From assembly GCA_030068075.1 (NCBI GenBank), contig CM057835.1, positions 25,078,930 through 25,142,929 on the forward strand: a DNA stretch of 64,000 nucleotides, in the 5' to 3' direction. The DNA comes from Paguma larvata (lineage: Eukaryota > Chordata > Mammalia > Carnivora > Viverridae). The position numbers and the translations under genes are program-made. Below, one piece after another: positions 10,985 through 22,000 of the stretch (its first letter is position 1; each line of letters begins with the position of its first letter). A model generated the notes under the pieces. That model had not been told where the DNA came from and did no database searches. It was given only the letters and a program-made list of their open reading frames with translations.

Positions 10985-11689
10985 GACTAGAACAAACTCC
11001 CAACCTTACGGGCGAGGAAGATAGAACGGGGAGCTGCACCTCGCGTCTGCCTTCCTAGGCCGTGGCACATTCTAAAATCAAGAGCCCAGAAAGGTAGAGG
11101 GAAGTAGCCGACGCTGCATTCAGAGCGCGGCCGGCTGTCTTCTGCCAGCTGAAGAGGGCGCTGTGAGAAAAAGTGACCGTGAGGCCACGGCTTTCCATCT
11201 GGGACACACACCCTGGGCTCCTGAAGGGGGGCACAGGGGTGGGGTGTCTCTTGACTCATCTCCATAGCGCCCCGAGCAGGCCACAGGGCTTTGCACCGGA
11301 AGGCTCTGAGAAGGCCAGTAAGCATGGATGCAATGCAGGGGAAGGCCCCCACCCAGGAGAGCCGAGGGTCTGTGCTCCCTTATTCCAGTGAGTTCTGAGA
11401 GTGGTTATTGACTAAGTGAAGAAGCCCCCATACCCATGACAAGGGGAAGCCACTTGTTGAAGAACTACGCTATAAAAGGGACTTCACACAAAACACTCCC
11501 TCACTATAACTGAGTTCAAATGAAACAAATTGGGTTTTACAAACATTTCTTTCTTCATCCCTCCACGCAAGGCTGAAATCTTGTGAAGATCTGTGGAAGT
11601 GAGAAAGTCTGTGAGAAAGAAAGATGCTCCCTTTCTGTGAGGCCAGTTCTTGTGGTTGAACCTAGCCCCGCAGAATGTCTGCCCGAATC

Positions 11690-12125
11690 ACGAAGTGGGA
11701 TCTCTGTCCCTTACCCCTGAACGCAGACTCAGTGACTGCTTGACCAGTGGTGACCACTTCGCAACTGAGCTGGCGTCCAGTCCAGCCTTTAAGAGATTGG
11801 CAGCTGCTCCTTCCTGTTTCTGAGGAGGTTCACACTGGAACCCGGTCACCGTTGCTCTGAGGAAGCCCAAGCAGCCCCCACGGAGAAGCCCGCGTGGAGA
11901 AGAACGGCCAGCGTAACTTGCCGGCCACGGGAGTGAGCCATCTTGGAAGTGACTCTCCCGGGGTCCAGGTTGAGCCGTCCCAGCTGACACCCAGTGGAGC
12001 AGAGGCGAGCTGCACCTGTTGGGCGCTGCCCAAACTGCAGACTCTTGAGCAGAATAAAAGACTATTATCTTTTCAGTCACTCAATTTTAGGCTGCTTTGT
12101 TACACAGCAAGAGAAACTAGAATAG
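11690..12125 (+). mobile_element. MLT1-type MaLR LTR
   Basis: It ends with the MLT1 hallmark gagtgagccatcttggaagtg, cccagctgacacccagtgg, gcagaataaaagactattatc and aggctgctttgttacacagcaagagaaactag. The left edge is uncertain. The LTR is old and diverged, as expected for a eutherian-wide MaLR element. It is the first of three LTRs in a row up to 13.5 kb. Confidence 0.6.
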
Positions 12126-12274
12126 GCATTAAATATCAACCATTTGCTCAGGTCACAAAGCTACTTGCGTCCACAGGTAACACAGGCAATTATTCCGTTG
12201 TTTGTTAGGAATTTGGGGGATGGGATGGGAATGCAGACCCCAGATTTAACATGGTTGTATTAATAAAAGAGTAG

Positions 12275-12795
12275 TGTTGGGAGCCGTTTTGGGCTCACAG
12301 GTGAGACCCTTCCCTGTGTAGAAAAGTGGTTAAAGCAAAGCTCCTGCTAGCCAAAATGGCGGGCTTGGATTTCTTGAGCTACTCTCCTTGGCCCCAAGGA
12401 ATGTAATGTTCTTTTGTTTAATGGCATTTAGATAAAGGGGAAGGACCTGGAGCAGGATGCCTTGATGGATTTATAAGACCTTAAGGAAACACTCTGCTCT
12501 CTCCCCCCACCCTAAATTTATCCTAAAACCAACATACAGGATTAAGGAGGTTTGCCACCTTGCTGGTAAAAATGGACTATTGTTAAAGAGATCAAACTAC
12601 CTTTTAAATAAAGACACAGACCAGCAGGGAGGAGATGCCAGAATTGAGGACGCCAGAATAGAGGACGTCAGAACTGAGAAGGCGCCAGACTGCTTGGTCA
12701 TTAGACTACACTTTTCTTGTGACTCTCTCACTTCCTTTCGCCTGACCGGCCGTCCTTCGGGGACCCCTAGATTCGCCGGAACAAGAACCCCGGCA
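12275..12795 (+). mobile_element. Solo LTR of a class II (ERV2/ERVK-like) endogenous retrovirus
   Basis: A 521-bp segment begins TGTTGGGAGCCG and ends CCCCGGCA (TG...CA ends). It is flanked on both sides by the 6-bp repeat GAGTAG, at 12269-12274 and 12796-12801. A TGTTGGGAGCC start and 6-bp duplications are typical of beta-retrovirus-like LTRs such as IAP. U3/R signals are visible: tttataag (TATA-like, 12470-12477) and AATAAA (12607-12612). Three diverged 15-bp units (GATGCCAGAATTGAG and relatives) occupy 12634-12678. No internal viral sequence follows, so this is a solo LTR left by recombination. The class assignment comes from ends and duplication length, not a library match. Confidence 0.75.
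12634..12678 (+). repeat. Three tandem 15-bp units inside the ERV2 LTR
   Basis: Units gatgccagaattgag, gacgccagaatagag and gacgtcagaactgag follow each other exactly. They lie just after the AATAAA signal, in the R/U5 part of the solo LTR. A fourth partial unit (ggcgccagac) follows at 12681. Confidence 0.6.
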
Positions 12796-12802
12796 GAGTA
12801 GA

Positions 12803-13520
12803 ATATTGTGATTTATAATAAGAAATATAGATTTGGTCATCCACCGTTCCTGGCACAGAGCTCCTAAAACTCTTGGAATTTATGAGAGAAAAAGGCATTT
12901 TGTTATTCATAAGCCCCTTTCCACCAAAAGTGGGTTTATGGTAATGAGGGAACTCTTGGAAAGCGCCCAAGGATAGGGTGGGTTGCCAGGGAAATAATTC
13001 GAAAGTGGGAACTATCAAAGGTCCCACCCTCTGACCTCGGGAAGACGGGCTGGAGGGCGATCAGGGGCCAATAGCCAATGATTTCATCAACTGCGCCTGC
13101 GTGATGAAGCTTCCTAAAAACCTAAAGGATGGGGTTCAGAGCGCTTCCAGTTGGTGGGCACATGAAGATTTGGGGACAGTAGCGTGCTCCAAGGAGGCAT
13201 GGAAACTCTGCGCCCCTTCTACATACCGTGTCCTAGGCGTTTGTTCCTGAGTTACATCCTTTCAGTTCTGTGAGCCGCCGTAACAGGTTAATCAAACCTA
13301 AGGATCGGGGTCATTGGAACCTCCAATCTATAGCCAGTCAGAAGCACAGCGTCTGGATTTGGCGTGTGTGTTGGGGGAGGTGTCTTAAATGACCGAGCCC
13401 TTCACCTGAGAGATCTGACTTCACCTCCAGGTAGACAGCGTCAGAACTGAGCTGAATTTTTAGAATACCCAGCTGGTGTCAGAGACTCACTTGGTGGTGT
13501 GGAAACCCCATACACACATC
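12803..13520 (+). mobile_element. Older ERVL-class LTR-like sequence, family not named
   Basis: The text resembles a widespread eutherian LTR I recognise by phrases such as ctaaaactcttggaatttatg, cctaaaaacctaaaggatgggg, ggtcagaagcac, and a closing ggtagacagcgtcagaactgag...cagctggtgtcagag. It directly follows the ERV2 solo LTR, which appears to have landed at or near its left edge. Boundaries are approximate, and I cannot give the subfamily with certainty. Confidence 0.5.
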
Positions 13521-14071
13521 GTATTGGGAACAAAAGGAGCTAAGATATTTGGGGGGAAACTAGAGAGAGAAAATATATCTCAGGAGGTAGGGCCAATATT
13601 TTTTAGCAAAAAAAAAAAAAATTGTATGAGCACACCAACGAATTTGAGAAGGAAGAGCCCAGATAGGAGATGACAGCTGAGAGAAATCCTGATTTCAAAT
13701 ATTCAAATGCACATCCTGAGTTTTGGTTCAGAAAATATGGTCACCGTCGCTCACAATGCAGAAGAGACTATTCTGGTCTTAAAACGTTGAGTCCAGTGTT
13801 CCAAGTAGTCATCTCCACTTCAAGATAACGCCTACCGATGATCTGAATTTGGGTAGCAAAACTACGACAGGCTTATTGGAACGAGTTAGATCTAAAATGT
13901 ACCCCTTAGTTACCTCTAGACAAGAGTCTGTACTATTGGTTGGGAAATGGATGTCAAATAGAACACCCTATTGTAGTAGATTAGATGCTAAGATGTTTCC
14001 GACAATTAAATATATTACCTGCCATTGTGCTGAAGCCATTCAGTTGCCAATTCAGAAGTTTCTGGCTACCT

Positions 14072-14290
14072 GGGAGCCTGGGTGTCTCGTCAGTTAAGCG
14101 TCAGACTCTTGGTTTCAGCTCAGGTCACGATCTCATGGTTCGTGGGATCACGCCCTGCATCGGGCTCTGTGCTGTCAAGACGCCTGCTTGGGATTCTCTC
14201 TCTCCCTCTCTTTCTGCCCCTCTCCCACTAGCATGCACGTGCATGCACGCTCTCTCTCTCTCAATATAAATAAGTAAACTTAAAACAAAG
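14072..14290 (+). mobile_element. CAN-SINE (feliform-related, diverged)
   Basis: The head gggagcctgggtgtctcgtcag is diverged, and the tail is caatataaataagtaaacttaaaac. Target duplication: agaagtttctggctacc (14054-14070) versus agaagtttcaggttatcc (14291-14308). The middle (ggttcgtgggatcacgccctgc) has a decayed B box. Confidence 0.85.
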
Positions 14291-14352
14291 AGAAGTTTCA
14301 GGTTATCCAAATCCTGGATAACAGAAGTCACGGTTTAAAAATCTAAATTTGC

Positions 14353-14574
14353 GGGGCGCCTGGGTGGCTCAGTCAGTTGAGTGGCCAACTTCGGCTCAGG
14401 TCATGATCTCACAGTCTGTGAGTTTGAGCCCCGCATCGGGCTCTGTGCTGACAGCTCAGAGCCTAGAGCCTGCTTCGGATTCTGTGTCTCCCTCTCTCTC
14501 TCTGCCCCTCCCCCACTCATGCTTTGTCTCTCCTGCTCTCAAAAATAAATAAAAACATAAAAAAAATCCTTTAT
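14353..14574 (+). mobile_element. CAN-SINE (feliform type)
   Basis: It runs from ggggcgcctgggtggctcag to aaaaataaataaaaacataaaa. Target duplication: aaaatctaaatttgc (14338-14352) versus aaagtctaaatttgc (14576-14590). It lies only about 45 bp after the preceding SINE's right flank. Confidence 0.92.
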
Positions 14575-15331
14575 AAAAGTCTAAATTTGCAAACTAGGTG
14601 TTTTTGAAAGAAACTGGAGACTATATAAAAGGACTCTTTGCTTTAAAAAAATATTTACTAAGGTCGTCTTTAGTTAATGACCACCTTTAGTGAATACAAG
14701 TTACAATCATCTATCTCAATGTTTTATATGAATAAATATTTAGGAACCCACATTTGTTACATGAAAGAGGTAGCCTTGGGCTGAAACGGGACATGTATTA
14801 TTCAAAACTGTCCTAATGCCAGGTGACATAAACCCAACCCAAACTTGCTCACGCAGCCTTTCCCACAATGCCCCACCTTGGAGCTGCCTGTCATACCCGT
14901 ATACCAGTTGTAATACTATTATTGACGTTGTACTGACTTTTTATTAAACTTGGCATCTTGTTAAGTAATAATGAAATCACAAGTTCCATGTACTAGCTTT
15001 TTTTTTTCCTTTGAGGCACATTTAAGTATTTCAAATTTTTTACAAGTTTTCATTTTTTTTATAGGTCATAGGTATGCAACTGAGAATCAGCCTATAGTCT
15101 ATCAGCAGTATGAATGCCTCGCTTTAAGGTATACAAGTTGGGGGGAAGGGGTGGTTACTGGAAGGAGAGCCAGCCCTTCATTTTTCTCACTGGACAGGGT
15201 GGTATGTGACCTTGGCCAAGTCACCTTGGCTTCTCTTGCCTCAGTGTCCCCATTGGAAAAAGCACATTAGCCTTGCCAGTTCCCCAGCCAGCTCCCAAGA
15301 ACGCCAAGAATAATAACCACTGAGAATCATA

Positions 15332-15527
15332 ACTGGGCGGCTCAGTCATTGAGCATCTGACTCTTGGTTTCAGCTCAGGTCAAAATCTTGCGGTTCATGG
15401 GTTTGAGCCCCGCATGGGGTTCTGTGCTGACGGTGCAGAGCCTGCTTGAAATTCTCTCTCTCTCTCTCTCTCTCTCTCCCCTTCCCCTGCTCACTCACTC
15501 TCTCTTTCTCTCTCTCAAAATAAAGGG
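15332..15527 (+). mobile_element. CAN-SINE, head slightly truncated
   Basis: It begins at actgggcggctcagtcattg, lacking the first bases. It continues ggtttgagccccgcatgggg, a (CT)n run (15453-15479) and a tctctctcaaaataaa tail that passes straight into a (GATA)n array. Confidence 0.8.
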
Positions 15528-15529
15528 AT

Positions 15530-15565
<36 letters not shown>
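15528..15565 (+). repeat. (GATA)n microsatellite at a SINE tail
   Basis: About nine GATA units directly follow the A-rich SINE end (aaataaaggatgatagata). SINE tails commonly seed such arrays. Confidence 0.9.
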
Positions 15566-15568
<3 letters not shown>

Positions 15569-16689
15569 AAAAGAATAAAACCCTCGATGCAGCCGACAAC
15601 CGCACGGACCAGGTGATGATGGACAGGCACGTGTCCACGCAATCGGGCCTGCTCGGTGCGCATTCACCCACGGGGATCTGAAGGCCTCTTCTCCTCCCTG
15701 AATGCTGGAGCCAGAGCTCGGCATTCCGGAACTATGGAGGTCCTAAGCAGGCCACGGGGGTACTAGAAACTTGACACTTAGTGCTTTTCTGGTTCTGAAC
15801 TCCATTACAGATACATTAAGTAAACTGCCTCCAATGAGGCAGCTAAAATCACCATGAGGACGAACCAGGAGCTGGGCTCCCAAAGGTTAAAACCAGGTCC
15901 CCGGGAGTGCCTGCAGGCAGCCCAGCCAACCTCCTCCTGCCCTTCCGCCCCGCCCTCAGCCCACAGAACCCCAGAACGAAGCCACCACCCTGTCCTCGCT
16001 TTCTACCCTCACCTGCCATCTACCTGGGTCAAATGGGACAGGGAGACAAGATGAGGCTAGGGACGCCGCGGTTTTCGGGCTCCCCAGGCCCTGCCGCTGT
16101 GGCTGGCTTCTCACTGGCATGAATGAGGCCACGGTTGGCCACGTGTGTTTCACCCGGAGGAAGGAAACACACTAATCGCTCCCCGGCAGCCCTTTCCCCA
16201 AACCACTCAGGGGATCCAACTCAGAGCCCACCTCCTTAAAAGATGGAGAATGGGGGCCTGGCATGGGGTGGAGACAATTTCCACCTTATTGAAAAAATTA
16301 ATTCTGTCGGAAAGGAGAAGACTGCCAAGCCATAGGTCCAAATGGCCAAGTCGGGCGGACCCGGGGTTGCCACCTTAGGTGTGGGCGGACGCCAAAGATG
16401 ACGTCACAGGGATTGCTCCTTCCCTGTGCCCGGTCATGCTGAGCGTTTAATCCCGGACTCTGGCACAGGGCCTGGCACCAGGGACCTCAGAGTGAGACGA
16501 CCGGGGGTGTTAGACACTTTCTCATCCAATCCCTGAGGTCACCAAGAAAACACCCAGATGTGTCGGGACTGGCCCAAGGTCACCCAGGTCTCTAGTGGCG
16601 GACCAAAGACCAGTGACCCTTTCAGATTACCTCCAGGAAACCTCAGCAGAACCTGTCCATCTCTGCGTGGGATGCTTCAGAGGCAACAC
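15566..16689. other. Mostly unassigned sequence
   Basis: Possible reverse-MIR remnant at 16.51-16.62 kb (ggcccaaggtcacccaggtc). Otherwise nothing recognised. Confidence 0.45.
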
Positions 16690-16850
16690 GCGAGCAAAAG
16701 AGACTGAACCACCTATTAGCTGTGTGGGCGGGGGTAAATTACTTAACCTCTCTGTGCCCTCATTTTCTCAATTATAAAAGAGAGGCTGTGAAGGCTAATT
16801 AAGATAACCCAAGTAAAGTGCTCACTAAGCACTCATCACCGGAGTACCTC
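16690..16850 (+). mobile_element. MIR
   Basis: It shows ctattagctgtgtgggcgggggtaaattacttaacctctctgtgccc, then tcaattataaaag and gaaggctaattaag, in MIR order. Confidence 0.7.
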
Positions 16851-17035
16851 ACAAGGAGTACCTCACAATCGTTGGGTTTTTTAAATGATCGTTAAATTGC
16901 CCTAGGGTTCGGGAGAAATGCCACCTGTCCCACCCCTGGGTTGACAGACAGTGCGTCTCCCCTGCTGCCCAAACACAGCCGCTCACAGGGAAAAGTTCAG
17001 GGTTTGGAGCCACACACGTCTGGAGTTGTAGCCTG

Positions 17036-17346
17036 GACAAGAAACATCTATTTTCTCACAGTTTGAGAGGCTAGAAGTCTGAGATTACGATCAGCATGGC
17101 TGGTTTCCTCAGAGTCCCCTCTCCTTGGCTTGCAGATGGCGGCTGCCTTCTCCCTGGGTCCTCCCCTCCCAGGTGTCCCATCTCCCCCGACACCATGTCC
17201 TTATCGCCTCTTCTTTTAAGGGTACCAGTCGTATTGGCTTAGGGCTCACCCACAGGACTTCCTTTTACTTAATTATCTCTTTAAGAGTCTTTTCTCCAAA
17301 CACGGTCACGTCCAAGGTGCTGGGGGTTACAGTTCAACCCCTAACA
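17036..17346 (-). mobile_element. MLT1A-like MaLR LTR, reverse orientation
   Basis: Plus-strand text tctattttctcacagtttgagaggctagaagtctgagat..., ccttatcgcctcttcttttaagggtaccagtcg, ccacaggacttc and ccaaacacggtcacgtcc is the reverse complement of an MLT1A-type LTR. It ends ttcaacccctaaca near 17346. The 5' end of the copy looks truncated near 17.03 kb. Confidence 0.6.
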
Positions 17347-18866
17347 GCAGGGCGGATTACCTTTATTCCTCTTTAGGGAAGGAGTACGGAGACAGCCACA
17401 AACGCTCCTCGGGGGCACCAGGCCGTGCCACAGTGAACTGGTCTTAAATCGGGAGAGAGGGCCAAAAACGAGCGAGCTGCCTTCGCTCACTCTACAAGTA
17501 TGTACTTTGCTTTTAAAAAATGTTTTTTCATGGAGCGTGGGCCCTGTGGCAGGCACTGCGCTGGCGGCGTGACCTATCCACAGATGACTCAGACTGGGGT
17601 AGTATCGAGGTGCTTACGGTCTCCGAGAACAGATCGGGTGAGGCCCCAAGGGATGATGGGAGGGATAACAAGTGCTAAGAGCCCTAAAGATTTAGAGACC
17701 AAGTGCTGGGGTGGAGGGGAGGACGAACTGACCAGATGCGTGGAGTGTGGAGGAGCCAGCTCTGCAGGGGCGGATTTGCCCCCGGGGGCTGCGCAGCATC
17801 CGTGGCCGGGCTCTTTGTATGAAGGGGACAGTGGTCTGGTCTGGGGAGAGGAAGCCAGGGTCCTCGGCGAGGGTCAGAGTTCCCAACCGGCACGGGCAAG
17901 AGAACTGACTCTGCAGGACCAAAGGTATCCGTGCCACTAAGGAGCAATTTCCTCTTTCAACCTCATCGCTGCTCTCCAAGGTGACCACTGTCCACCATCC
18001 ACTAGCCGGAGCCTCAGCCCCTCAAGCGTCTCTAGCCCTGCCCTCTGGGCCACCAACAGCCTAGGCTCCCCGCCTCTGGACAATTCTGTCCGCCAGGGTT
18101 CTCCGCCCGGCCCTTGCGGTGGGAGAGGAGAGGAGCGTCTCAGGGGAGGGGGCACAGAACCCAGCTGCTGAGACCACACGGAAGGCATCATGGGACACCC
18201 GGGGCCCTATGCCCCAACGGTCCTCGTGGGTTAAGAGACAATAGTTACTAGGGAAGGCAAAACGATAGTGAAAGAAAGCAGATCATTTGGCAGAGCCAGG
18301 GGGTGAATTGTTTTTAGGACTTCAATTACATTGAGGTATAAAATATTATTTCTCAATAAAGTTGACAACTCCCCAACTACGGAAATAAAATCATACTGAA
18401 ATCTGTGAGGGCGCACATTAATCAGTGCTCACCCAGCCGTCACCCTCCTCCCCTTGCAAGCAGCCTCCCCTCCTCCCGTAGACGAGACAGAAGATGCTAC
18501 GAGTTGCTTTCTCAGTCTCCGCAGAGCTGAAGAAGGAGCATCGATACATTTCCCTTCGACGGGACTTGCTAGAAATTCTAGCGGGGGGTGGGGGGGGCAG
18601 TTCTGGGGAAGGTTTCCATGCTTGATAAATCCAAACACAAGGAGAAACTCATTTTCCTGCCTGCCCTCAGAAACAGTTACATGAGGACATGAAATATGGA
18701 GCAGGGGCAGCCACGCTGTGACCATGAGGGGACAAGCCTGAGGACAAAGGCCAAAATGCTGGAAATGGTGGGCCTGTAAGGTTAGGAGTCCTCAAAATGA
18801 TTACTGACCCACTGAATTAGCCAATCCCAGAACCCCTCCCTTCAGACTTCCGGCTCTGTTAGTCTA
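17347..18866. other. Unassigned sequence
   Basis: A fragment near 17.53-17.64 kb resembles worn L2/L3 text (ggcaggcactgcgctgg). The 146-codon frame at 17500-17940 has no recognisable domain. Confidence 0.45.
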
Positions 18867-18879
18867 TAAACACCCGATT

Positions 18880-19068
18880 TTTTAAATGTGCTTTTTTTTT
18901 TACGTGTTTATTTATTTTTGAAAGCGAGCAGGGGGAAGGACAGAGGGAGAGGGAGAGAGAGAATCCCAAGCAAGCTCTGCGCTGACAGTGCGGCTCAACC
19001 TCACGAACCGTGAGATCATGACCTGAGCAGAAATCAAGAGTCGGACAACCGAGCTGCCCAGGCGCCCC
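18880..19068 (-). mobile_element. CAN-SINE, diverged
   Basis: It runs from cttttttttttacgtgtttatttatttttg to gagctgcccaggcgcccc. Possible target duplication: taaacacccg (18867-18876) versus taaacacctt (19069-19078). The middle lost part of the ctgacagctcag segment. Confidence 0.85.
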
Positions 19069-19078
19069 TAAACACCTT

Positions 19079-22000
19079 GTCTGTGAAGCCCTGTTAGTCT
19101 ATGGTTCCTCTGCCTATAGCCGATAACATCCTACTAGCCAGGTGGTTCTCATCTCTCCAAACTTCCACCTCCAACCCCAAAACCGAGATGGCGGGGAAAT
19201 GGATGACAGAACCTCGTGGCTCTTAGCTGGGGCCCAGCAGAATGGTGAGTCCCCTGTCCCCAGGGAAAATGCTTTTCTCTCTAGCCCCTAAGCAAAATGG
19301 GGAAACAGCTGCCGGCTTCTCTGCAGGTTAGCTGCCCCCCAGCATGCTTCCCTGCACCCTGCAGTATAAATGACCCATCTCAGAGTCAGGTGTGGCCCAC
19401 ACGTATATCCCCGGTCCATGTGGCTATAAGCCCCCACTGGCCCAGGGATGGCCCGGTTTGTGTCTGCATCCCAACAGGAGTATTATTAGTACGCCTTTCA
19501 CTCTCAAAAGTGTCTGTGTTTGGACCAAAGATTATAGTCACCCCGGGCAGGATGCTTCAGCACACTTTTCTGTCTTCCCCGCCCAGGACGAAGACGGGAG
19601 GCAGAGACCCTGCCAGGTTCCCTGAAATCATCCATTCCACGGCAGGTGCCTGATGCCCCTCTGCTAAACCAAACCAGACGTTAAAGGAGGAAAGAGTCTT
19701 AAGCTGAAAGGTTTGAGGCAAGCCAGTAGAAAGTGAGCAGAAGGAACAACTTTTGGAGGGGGAGGAGGAGAAACGGGGTGCTTTCCCAGAATCCCTCCCC
19801 CTCCCCCCTGGACCCAGTCCACGTAGGGTGCTGTGTGAAACCGGCAGTGCTTATGCGGACGCAACCCGTGCTCCTCATAACTCGACATGGAACCCAGAGA
19901 TTCCCCCCTCACCATCACGCACGTACAAAGGACCAGAAGGCTTTGTTCTACCAGAGACGGCCCAGGGCACTGCAGACAGACCCCAGGGCGGATACACTGC
20001 ACGCTCCAAGAAGCACTCCGATTGTGAACACCATCCTGTTTGGTGACACACCAAGATGTGGATTCTCCAGCCGATGCTTTCTTCATCTCACGGCTCAAAC
20101 TCCTCAGCATCTCAGCCAACGACCCACGAAAAAACGGCAAGTCTGTGGCTTCTCAGCGAGGAGTGAGCTCATGACACTGCCTGCCCCAGAGGCAGGCCCT
20201 AAAAGGGAATGGCATTGGGAATGTCGGCTCCACCCACTCCGGATGGAACCACACACATTCTTTCTGAATAACTTTGGGGCTCAACTGTCACGACGACCAT
20301 CGGGCATTTCCATGTCTCTGCCTCTCTGTCTCTCCCTCGCGGAAGTTTTGTTTTTTTTTTTCTTTCGCGAGGCGTACGGAGAACGCCTAGCACTTGTGTG
20401 CCCAGCACATAATAGACGCTGGAGAAACACCAGCCCCCTGCATCAGACTCCGGAGTCGCTTACTTAGATGCTGAGATGGACCCTGGGTGTTGGAGGAAGG
20501 AACTTGCAGTGCGTGCTCTGGCTTCTCCCATTTTCTTCTAAAAAGCACGGAGCCAAAGCTTCTCAAGACTTCTACGTCCCAGACTGCGCCTATGCAGCCA
20601 GCTCAGCTCATGTCACGCCCATCTGCAAAAACTCCCTCTGTGCTCCGTGAGTTAGGAGGCGAATTGGCTGGGTGCTCGCTCACAGAATCGTAGCTTGACA
20701 AATTAAGGCCCTTCCAGGGGAAGCCAACGGGATGGTGAAAGGCCTGGAAACATCTCTCATCACAGCCAAAGGGGCGATGGCGGGGTTTGGGGGATGGCTG
20801 GGTGCTGCCTGTCGCTTATAGAAGGCCTTGCCAGCAGCAAAAGCCTTCGAATGAGGGAAGGGGCTGCCTCAGAGAGCAGTGTACACTCCTGGTCGCGGGA
20901 CGCACTGGAGCCACTGCCGAGATAGTCAGGACTCTCAAATTCCCACACCAGCTAGGAGACAGACTGGGTAACTCGAAGGCTTCTCCACATTTGCAAGAAC
21001 ACCAGGACCCCGGGCGTGGGGGAGATGATGCGGGGCGCGGTCTGGGGGGACCAGGAGCAGTTGGAATCTGCAGAGGGTACGCTTAGGGGGAACCCAGGCA
21101 GAGGCCTCTGTAAGGACTTGTCCTCACCAAACGGCAGGGGAGAACATTCTGGCCTTCCTGGATGGGCTGGACTGCAGGCTGCCGCTAAGAGCTAAAGCCG
21201 TGGGGCAGGATCAGCCCTTCCCAGCCCTGCAGTCACCTCCGGAAGTATGTAGTCCTCACGGAAAGGTTCGCACCGAGGCCCCTCTCTCCTCCTCACTCAC
21301 TCTCTCAGGCCACCCGGGTCCTTCGGCGTCTTCTCCAAAGCAGAGAAGACTCAAGTCGGTGAAGGGTAAGAAGTCCAAGAACCTTTCTGGTGCCTCTTGG
21401 GGCTTAGAGCCATGGGGTGGAGGACCCTGGTCCCTGGAGGCTTTATATGCTCACCCTTCCTCTTGGGGACTCTAGATCACGTTTGTCGTGGACATCCAAA
21501 GCCCTAACAGGCCTGAAGTATTCCAGTTCCCAGGGGTGATTTTCCCCCCACGCCTAATCCAGGCCAAGACTGCCAAATTCCCCCTCCCCCACTTCCATGC
21601 CACTGGTTGCCATCTGTCGGGGAGGGCCCTCAATCCCAACTCCCCGTCCAGCCTCTCGTCAGAACTCAACCCCCCTTGGTTCTGAGACCAGTAACCGCCC
21701 CTCCCACCCCCACGCCCACTCCCACCTCCATGACTGGCCTAGCCTAAGTGCAAACTGACCGTCCACACTCGCTTTTGAGTTCCCTGGGGATTTCCCTTCC
21801 ATTCTGCGAGCTCCGCTCTTCTTCGAAAGGATGCGAGTTATATTTTATACCGCGTTTCTAGGTGCTTGGTAATTGGACGATTTTCAAGATTTTTACTCCA
21901 CTATGGTACTAAAAATATTCTCACTCAGTGTCAGGATACCTACCCTCTCTGGATGCTCACGGGGACCTTCCCTGGCTGACCTCCCGCCCCGAACGGTGAA

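Noticed and set aside
12275..12795. An intact provirus
   Set aside because: Only one LTR is present, with matching duplications on both sides. No gag, pol or env sequence adjoins it.
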